A DNA stretch of 64,000 nt from Meghimatium bilineatum (taxonomy: Eukaryota; Mollusca; Gastropoda; Stylommatophora; Philomycidae): positions 33,114,127 to 33,178,126 of the forward strand of contig CM067298.1 of the NCBI GenBank assembly GCA_034231615.1. Reading direction: 5' to 3'. Under the pieces are notes generated by a model. It did no database searches. It was not told the origin of the DNA and was given only the letters and a program-made list of their open reading frames with translations. The translations under genes were made by a program, and so were the position numbers. Shown here piece after piece: positions 35,305 to 45,000 of the stretch (its first letter is position 1; each line of letters starts with the position of its first letter).

Positions 35305-35340
35305 TATGTTGTTGTCCAACAGGGACCTTTATCAAGAAAC
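35305..35340 (-). ncRNA. Hammerhead-like motif, degenerate
   Basis: On the minus strand: cttgataaa, stem GGTCC, loop, GGAC, then aacaaca. It has the layout of the motifs at 16470 and 60041 with more core changes, and is likely a relic of a Penelope-like terminal repeat. Confidence 0.3.
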
Positions 35341-35440
35341 AAATACAAATGAGGAACAAAAAACACAGACGTATTTAATTATTAATATTGTCTAATTATT
35401 ACTGATGTGAGTATCCTGAATGGTGTTATTTTTCATACAT

Positions 35441-35715
35441 TAGATGCAGATGTTGTGTTACAACCTGCATGGTGCTGTTTATTTGTGTTCACGCAGACAC
35501 TGGTACAACCTTCAATGAGCTCCCTATAAAATACCATTATGGCAGATATTATACAACATTGTACTTAGAATACATGTCGTAAGTTAGATGCAGATGATCT
35601 GTTGTAACCTGCAGGGAGATATCCATTCTTGTATTGTTTTGAGGATGTCATGATTGTATCTGGCCTTGATAATATTGAGTTGCAGAAGTTCTGTTGCACA
35701 ATGCAGAGAGGGAGA
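35441..35715. repeat. Diverged direct repeats with tagatgcagatg...aacctgca
   Basis: tagatgcagatgttgtgttacaacctgcat (35441) recurs at 35584 (143 bp on), and a weaker form is at 35677. They lie in the downstream region of LSM6. Confidence 0.5.
35478..35483 (-). promoter_or_regulatory. LSM6: Candidate poly(A) signal for LSM6
   Basis: The first AATAAA on the minus strand after the LSM6 stop codon, about 530 nt downstream. Use of this site is an inference. Confidence 0.35.
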
Positions 35716-36014
35716 GAGAAAGAGAGATCCCTATAGAACATTCATTGCAGAAGTAACTAGAGTGCAAGTTATGATCCCTATGTACAAGTGAAGTGTCATG
35801 TCTACTCCTGAATAATCTGTTGTCCTTATGGTTGGTGCAGTGACATTAGTTGGAGCAGCCTATGGGATATGATATTGACAATGTTACATTCTTTGTCACA
35901 GAATGTTTCTCTGTTGCCTTCACATTACAATAAAATGATGATTAAAATATGATTTGAAAACATGACAAGAAATCCTGATGATAATGGCTGGAGTTCTCTA
36001 GTCCAAGCTGCTGG

Positions 36015-36046
36015 TTATCTTCTCTTCTGTATGCTGATATATAATA
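36015..36046 (-). CDS. LSM6: LSM6 last coding exon
   Basis: Acceptor TTTTTTCCTCAG ends at 36047. The exon completes the split Val codon and encodes LYISIQKRR and TAA at 36015-36017. The human protein ends in the very similar LYISTQKRRM, so one residue is changed and the terminal Met is missing. The 3' untranslated region continues to lower coordinates. Confidence 0.92.
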
Positions 36047-39000
36047 CTGAGGAAAAAACATGCACAGATAAACTCTCTAAGATATGTCTGTGATAAATAC
36101 ACATTGAATGAATGGAATACAGTATTAGTTTGTTTGTTCCCTTCATGCTGCAGTCGGCACATAGGGCAGAGGTTTTGATTCTCCATATGTTGTGGTATGC
36201 TGCCTCTAGTTTTAGTTCTTGTAAGGGCTTGTTGGTTTATTCTGATTTAATCTCAAATGTGACCCTGGTATTTCCATCTGCATTCTTTTATGACGTTTGA
36301 AACATATTCTTGGTGTGTTGTTTCGTAAATCACTATTTGTGACAAAATCGTTCCATTTTATGCTCATTCTTTTTCCGGAGATATTTGCTTTCGAAGCTGT
36401 TTCATTTTTGGTCGGTTGCTTGGTTATGAGAAATATACACATTTTTTTTTATTGGGATATTTGTGCGTACCGGCTGAGTGTTCTGGAACACAGGTACAAA
36501 GAATACAAAGCCTGTGTTATCATGGCTGAACCAGACCACCTGGTCACCCTAACCATGTAACACGAGTTCGTTATCTAAACCATGAGAGAACATTTTTAAG
36601 GCCACCTTCACCAACCATTTGAGCTTCATGTGTGAAACTTGGTTCAGCAGTTGCATTTGCCATTAATTTCAGTTGCATTCATTGATTGCAAAAACAGACT
36701 CTATTGTCTTTTCTCTGCTTTTGCTATGAGGCGTCGCAGTATTGAACTACGATCGGTTTTAAGTTCTGATCAATGATAGATTATAATTTGCAAATGCAGC
36801 CACCTTAAATATGGGTTCATCTTTTAAGAGAAACCAGCATTCAAACTGGTGATCACTTTTGTCGCCACATCTATGATATCCGACGTGATAACGTGACTCA
36901 TGTAGCTGTCTACTTTAACTTCATGATTTTCAGCTGATTTCCGTGAGTTGATTTCCAGCTTTCATTTCAATACATTAATACTGGGACAATACAGGAGTTG
37001 AATAGCTTTAGCTTGGTGTTTCTTCCTAGATCTTTGAATTTCCAGATATTAGTTAGTTTAGTGAATGTGCTAGCTGCAACTGCTACTCGTGTATTTCTTT
37101 CTTTCATTGAGTATCTGTCAACAAACATTCGGCTACCCACCAAGCAATTAAAGTTGGATACTTATTCCAGTACTTGGTTGTTTCTGAGATATTCTTCAGC
37201 ATTCTTTCTCAAACTCATGCCGGTTAGAAGGATGTGGTTCAGAGAATGATTTGTGTCATGGTTTACAGCTTTGTTGTAATAACTGCACTTTTCAGACCAA
37301 AAACATCCAACTTCAGCATTGCTTCTGGGTCACTCTGGTGTTATGAGCCTGCCAACACAATGCAGGTGATGATTTTATGGAAGTGAAAGACATTCAGCAG
37401 AATAGTAAACATTATGTTGAGGCAGTAAACTTTCTAGTTTTTAACACACCAGTTGTAGCAACATGTTCAATTTTCCACCAAATTGAGCCATGTTTAGATC
37501 CTAGCCGTATGATAAAATGTGCATGCAGTGAGAGCAGCAAAATAACCAAATGATGAAACTGTAAATGTGACCTGAAGTACTGATTTCTCAAACAGGTTAT
37601 GTTTTTAATGGCTGACTGATGCACAGACTACTTTAATATGCTGCTACTGAAAAACAGTTGAAATGCTGCATTTTAGTAGCGTAGGATACAGCATGCTTTA
37701 GTAAAGAACATGGTGAAGTATATTAGACTAGGCTGTGGAGTTCTCTTTCAGCAGTTAATTTCAGTTGCATTCATTGATTGCAAAAACAGACTCTATTGTC
37801 TTTTCTCTGCGTTTGCTATGAGGCATCGCAGTATTGAACTACGATCAGTTTTAATCAATTCAACGGTTCCGATCAATGATAGATTTTCTCAAATTCCTGA
37901 GTTCTTGCATAATATCTAGAGCGGATTTCCGTACACACTCAAATCATCTACCGGTTTGTTGGACCTGTCATAGTTTCATCCTTGAATGAAAATTTAAATA
38001 TCAATAACAGTGATTGCTACAAATGTCCAGTTTATGGTATCAGAAACTTACAACTGGTTTTCTCACATAATGCTGCAGCAGCAAAAATACAACAATTTTA
38101 CAAATACATAAATGTAGGAGATCCACTTAAAATTATAAAAATGGCAAATGCCCATAAGCTGTTCAAGACTGAGATTCATGAAGCCCATGTTTCATATAAG
38201 AAGTTCAAGAAAGACACTGCCCAACTGAGATTCATGAAGCCAATGTTTCATATAAAAAGTTCAAGAAAGACACTGCCCAACTGAGATTCCTGAAGCCCAT
38301 GTTTAATATAAGAAGTTCAAGAAAGACACTGCCCAACTGAGATTCATGAAGCCAATGTTTCATATAAGAAGTTCAAGAAAGACACTGCCCAACTGAGATT
38401 CATGAAGCCAATGTCTCATGCAAAAATTTAATTTCTCAAGACTGCTTTCCTAGCACACCAGAACATTTTTACCTGTAGCATGCATTTGGATGCATCACCA
38501 TCAAAAGTAATTTTGCATATAATGCTGCAGCCTGCAGTCACAATGACCCGAGCAGTACTCTAAACTTTGGAAACCTATTGGACAGAAATAGTCACAGACC
38601 TTGGCTTTCTTGCTCACAAATTTTAAAATAATAGAATCACACAAGTGTTAATGTTATGTGACTTACCATTGTTTCCACGAATAAATGCATCCCCATACTT
38701 GTTCTTCAACTGCCCGTTGACATATTCTTCTGTTTGCTCCAAAGCAATGTTCATGTAACCATCAAGGCAAGATAATACACCTGCAACAACATTCATAACA
38801 GTACCTTTTTTACCACATGCACTTTAATAACACTTGTGGAGCACATTGAGAGGTTTGTTTAAATAGGGGTCACAGAATCGATAAGATACGCTCACACCTG
38901 TGTGTTTCCGGGGCCCAACAGGGTAGCAAAAATAGCAACACTGTTTACCTTCCATGCATGTCATAAGAGGTGACTAAGGAGGTTATGGGAAGGAGTTGGC

Positions 39001-42000
39001 TGTCCCATCCCATATAGGGTCAACATGACCTAAAGCCATGCTAAAGTCAAATGTGTCAGGCCAGAAGCGCAGCATTGCTGTAAACCATGACACAACACGT
39101 TCCGTTCTCTGAACTACATCCTGCTAATCTGCATGAGTTTGAGAATGAACAAAGAAGACACAGATAAGCTTAGATCTTCAACATTTGCTAGGAGTCGCTC
39201 CATCCCTGAGGTCAAGGTGACTCAAAAGTCATACTGAAGGCCGTTGTGCTGGACTGAAAGACACATATTGCAGTCAAGTTGTAAACTATGACATAACACA
39301 TTCCATACTCCGGACGACATCCTGCTAATCAGCAGAAGTGTGAATACAGAAGATTTGACATATAATGAGTCGACGAAATGGTGTCAGTTTATAACCAACA
39401 ACTTTCGCACAACATATAAATAAACAATCATTGATAGGTCTCATTCTCTTGTGTATCCAAAGTTACACATTGACCTTCATGGTCTACAACAGGGGTTCTC
39501 AACATGACAATTTGATCTCCCTGGGAGCCACAGAGAAGTAATGTGAACTTTGGGGAGGGGGGGCGACGGGGCTACAGAACCCAAATAGGTCGGACAACTG
39601 AATGGTAATTATTTAGAACAAAATTTAGTAAGATATACGTTAAGAAATTTGAAAAGAAGTTACTGAGCTTTAACTTGTGGGAGAAGCATGGGGGAGGCCA
39701 CGGTTTACAAAAAGGTTGAGAACCACTAAAAGTCTACAAGTCTCTTGAATTCTCTAATAGCATATTTTATAGCTTTTGGAAATATCCTTATTTAAAGTGT
39801 GAAGAAATGACTATGATATGGCTGAGGACATCAGGAACTTGGTTCCCTTACATCGATCTATACTTTTTGTACATATAGATGAACCATAAAGCTAGAGAAG
39901 TAGATCAATCATTACATATTAGTCAATAAAGTATAAATAACAAAATTATGATGATTACACGCAATAAAGTTGCCAATTGCACTCTATAATTTAAGCATGG
40001 AGGATATATACAGAATAATAAAATATGCAGTTAATAATGATCATATAATTCTGGTATAAAAAAAAAACTTAAGTTACTGCATGTTTTCCTGTTAAGGAGT
40101 GCAGGGAGGCTTTTAAGGCTGTGGAAATAAAGGCCGCTTTGTCAAAGCTGTTGCAGCGGCGCGTACAGCAAGAATTTTTTTGTTGCACCTCCGAAAGACA
40201 AAAATTCTTGTCCCAACCGTGGATTGAGCCCGGGGCCTCAGGAATCTGAGGCTGGCGTTCTAGCTGCACGGCCAACGCTCCACAATTCTGGTATAAACAA
40301 GATAAAAGTAATAGCAATAGAGACACATGCAGACACTACAATATACATGCATCATAAATGTGTCTGCATGATTATGCATCATACTTAAATCATCTTGAGT
40401 ATGTGTAGCTGGTCTGCAAGGAAATGTCCACATACCATACACATAACTGTGCACAAGGTGGAAGATTATATTAACAAAAGACTTTCAAATACCCGGGTAT
40501 GCGAGTCGAATGAAAAGCAGTGAATTGGACCAAGAGTTCATCAAGGATGGTAACATAATATACTAGAACTGACTTAGCAATGACATGATGATTACAATGA
40601 AGACTTCTTAAACACGATAATGGACAAAACAGCAGGAAAGATTGCATAAACTGAGAGACATGCTGAGTGACAGTGAGAACAACAATCTGCAAAGGACACA
40701 TCACATAAAAGATGAAAACTAAATGTAACATGAAATCAAGCTGCAAAAGCAGATTAGATGCACTCAACTCTATACTAACACAAAGTTATGAAATAGCAGT
40801 TACTCCATTAGAGAAAAATAGACAGTGAAAATATGATTTGTGCACTCGTAGCAGCCATGTTTTTTCTACAAAGGAATACGTAAATAAAAAGCGTCAAGAG
40901 ACAACCTAATGTACTGAAGATGTAAGGGCTGGCACAGAGGGGAGTTTTTCCTCCATTTATTATGCAAAAAATCTGCACTCATTCATAAAATGGTCACTCT
41001 TCAGGTGGTCTAGCTGTACACATGGGTACCAACGTGCAGGAGGGGAAAAGAAATGCGAGGAAGAGCACTCGACACATGACCACAAATGAATAAAAAGAAA
41101 TAGTATTGTATAATAGAATACATATAACGGCATATGTAATAAGGCTGCCTTTAATTGTGTTCAGAACAAAAACACAAACTGAATGAATTATAGCAGCAAC
41201 AGTAGTATTATACCCCAGAACCTGTGAGGGTTTCTGTGGAAGATGCATCAACATATTGTCCAGAGCATTATGTGGATATACTGCCCTCGTCATGCTGGGG
41301 TCACAGGAAACGAGAGAGCTGACTTACTGGAAGGCAATGCTGCGATAGACGGTATCCACAATGCTAACAAGAGATAAAGCAAACTTGATCACTGCAGTAA
41401 TAAATTCATTTCAAGAGGAAGATGATGCCAATGAGGCTGAGAATGTTAGAAATTGGAGTTTCTAGAGGTGACAGCAGGAAAATTAAATTTTTTAAGAAAG
41501 TCCTGAAGATCACACAACCAACACCTGACCGGGACTCTGAGTTTACATACACTAGGGCGGAGTGCTTATTGGAATGCTTTCATTCTGTGATGGCATTCTG
41601 TGGAGGTGTTTCTAATCAAGAATAAAAAAGAATGCATCAATACATAGAGATCTCAATAAATCTCTGCATCTGTGGTGTAAACGCATGTGCATAATTCAAA
41701 TACTTTCACTTCCTTGATGTTATCAATAAATGATTTACTCTGAGCCTCCACCCCCCTAGGGAGGAAGTCTTGTCGGGTGATATGCTTGAACCACATTAGC
41801 GTTCTTTGTTTAATTGTTGACATGTTATTCTTGGAATCCTGTATACATGTTTATTTTATTTCTGACATATTTGTTATGTGATCTTTATAGTACATCTGTA
41901 ATATCTGTATCAATAGCATTTATGTTCAAAAGTGCATATCCTCTCAAGGTCTGCCATGAGTGTCCAACTCTAACATTCATACATCATAACACTCAGGTTT

Positions 42001-45000
42001 TGCATAGTTTGACCGTAACTGCAATACTGATGTTGCTTTTCCATATGTATTATAACCAAAATGACGAGTTATAATTTTTATCAGTGCCCTTAGTATGAAA
42101 AGTTATTGCACATCATGGCCGGATGACATCATAACTGTTACTTTCTAGCTGAAACAGATAGAAATTCATACACCAATTGTGATATTCTTAGAAGAAATAT
42201 GCAAGGAAGAAGATATGTGAAATATCACACTACCTTAATAATAATCATACTACAAACAATCCTGAAGGTCAGAAACATTATTTTGGCACTTGCTGCAATT
42301 ATCAGCAGAAGAGAATCACAATTAGGCAGCACAAAAACAAAGTGATTTTGCAGAAAGCATAAGCGATACTTACTTTAACTCATTCCAGTCGGGTAGACTT
42401 ATACAAGTCAGTAAACCTTATGTCTTCTGGCCGAAAAGACTCCTATAAGTCATACTCCAATGACATTCATGTTTTTTTCTCCGGTATTTATATCAACATA
42501 AGAAATCTTCCAATCGAAAGTGTAATATGTCCACATTACTTCTTGCATGATTTTTATGTGTATTGATATCAATTTTGTTAAGTTATTGATAAGTTTTGAT
42601 AATAGGGGTATGTGACGTCATTTTTCCTTATATGTTTTATATATTTTTTCCAATTTACTTATTTTCGTAAAATAATAACTATTTTATTTACTTTGGTCTC
42701 ATTTATTATGAAATCCAACCTAGCATCGTGTTTGCAAAAATTACGCCATTTTGTAAGAAAAATTAGCCATATTTTCATTTGAGTTTCGTGTATATTCTAT
42801 TAAGTATACTGTTTTTGATAGATGTCGAAATTCTTTCTAAACAATACATTTTTGACGCACTATGCATATATATTATACATTATTGTGTTCGTAATTGGAT
42901 TATCTAACAGAAATGATACAGTTTGAGTGGAATTTATTGATTCAAAATTGCGGTAAGGTCATATATCATTATCTAAAATAATATTTATGTGTCATTTACA
43001 TATTTTCTTTTCTGTCTAAAACAATTTTTATATATTAACCACATTTTTCTTTCAAAATGATCTTGTGATAATCACATTCTCTGTCCATTTCTGTTTCGAA
43101 ATATATATATTACATTATAATGTAAATATATTTAAAAGTACTATTTCTTGTTTCTGTGATGCATGTGCACACACAAAAAAATCGAACAAAATTTAATTAC
43201 GTTTAAACGCTAAAAATATTCCGGCCGGAATCAGTTAAATTAAAGTCTTGGCTGGTTGAAAGAGAAAACTGACATTACGGTGAAAGTAATTTGCAGGAGA
43301 CTAGATCTGTTTATCTGTTTCACAAGAAACTTCTGATACTTGGAGGAGAAGAGAGTAACAGAAAATTGATACACCATTCTCTTAGTTTGCATACTATGAT
43401 TACGTCATGGAAAAACTATGCACAAGGGACACAATAATTTAAAGGGGTATAACTTATGTTAATAATTGTAATAACCTTATTTAGAAGAAATGTGGTTATT
43501 ACATACATTTTCTAGCAGTTCCAACCAATTCATTATAATGGGGCTCCTCTGTATTGATTTTCAAACCATATGAGACTGCATGACTTATCTATTATATTTC
43601 TGATGTCATTTCATAACCAAACTAACATGTTCATAACATCACGTGAAAATAAACAAAAACATGTTGATCTCACTGATGTTATCAGCTAGGCATAACTAAT
43701 GATCCTGCAAATTCAATATATTCAATCCTGGAATGTTGCTAAATGAAAATGCCTAGGCCTATCTATTCTATTGCTGAAGTCATTTCATTACCAAAACTAA
43801 CATGTTCATAATATCATCTGTGATAATAAATGAAACATGTCTATCTCACTTATTCTATTATCTAGGACTAGTGATCCTACAACATCAAAAAAGTTGCAAA
43901 ACTAGAGATAATTGTAATCTGAAAGGCACTATTCAATTACATTCACAATACTTTACTTTACTTTACACACACAACACATTCAACAAAGAACTGCTATCCC
44001 ATATATGTCAACTGCCCGTAAATCGCTGTATTTTTTATGTTTTTTCCCAAGCTGTACACCGGCATTTACGGATTTTTACGTGAATTACTGTAGTTCTGTT
44101 TGTTTTGGGTTTTTTAAAACTAAATTTAGTTGTGACACTGATATTTTTGTATATATTTTAGTGGCAACAGTGATTTGTGTGTTTTTTTTTAAACAATGCT
44201 TTTAATTATTCTCTGTGCTAGGGACATATTTTTGTCCATGTGCATTGACAGTGTTAGTGTCTCTACAGTACACAAATGTCAAATACTAGTAACACATGTA
44301 TTTTTATTTCTAGGCCTACGCTGAAATTTTTATTTCACGGTCTCGCTGTCTTGCCTTTCATCGTTTCCCACTTAAACATCACTGTCAGAAGCCGGTGACA
44401 TAATAGTTACGTAGTAATTACTATTCACTAGGGCTGTTCCGCGTCATAACGCCCAGACACCCAACACAGACAATTCATTCAGGAAAAACTTTGTTCCCCA
44501 AAGTCTTGCCACCTCATAAACCATCTATAGTCATGGATAGGGAAGTCAGCCTACCGGGTATTCATTATTTTCGGATATATTGATCCAGAATACAGTAGCC
44601 ACCGGGGTTTCATTCCTTGAATCATTCAAGTTACGTGAGTGAAGCAAATGAAAGGAATGCTATTTTCTTAGAGTTGCAAAAGTTTGTGTTAATTTCCATT
44701 TAGCATGTCGGTTCTTTCTTATGATGATGAAGTTCATTATTGCCGGCTTTGTTAAGTTGGGGATGTCGGTCTATAGTCGGACTTTCGACTTTCTCCACTT
44801 TTTGGAAGGGATAGTTAGGTTATCGGCCTACAATCGGATGGGTTTATATTCAGAATTTAACGGTATATACAATATACATCGTTTAATTTATATTGTAATT
44901 TTTTGTTTGCCTCCTAGACCTAGGTAGTGTAGGTAGGCCTAAAGTTAAATATACTAGAATATTTTATTTGTTTATGTAGGCCTAAATCTGATCTTTAGAC

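Noticed and set aside
37982..38284. 100-codon plus-strand frame
   Set aside because: Half of it is translation of the 56-bp minisatellite and it lies within an intron of LSM6 on the opposite strand.
44005..44205. Short Cys/Phe-rich frames in LSM6 intron 1
   Set aside because: AT-rich intron translation; no motifs or splice support.
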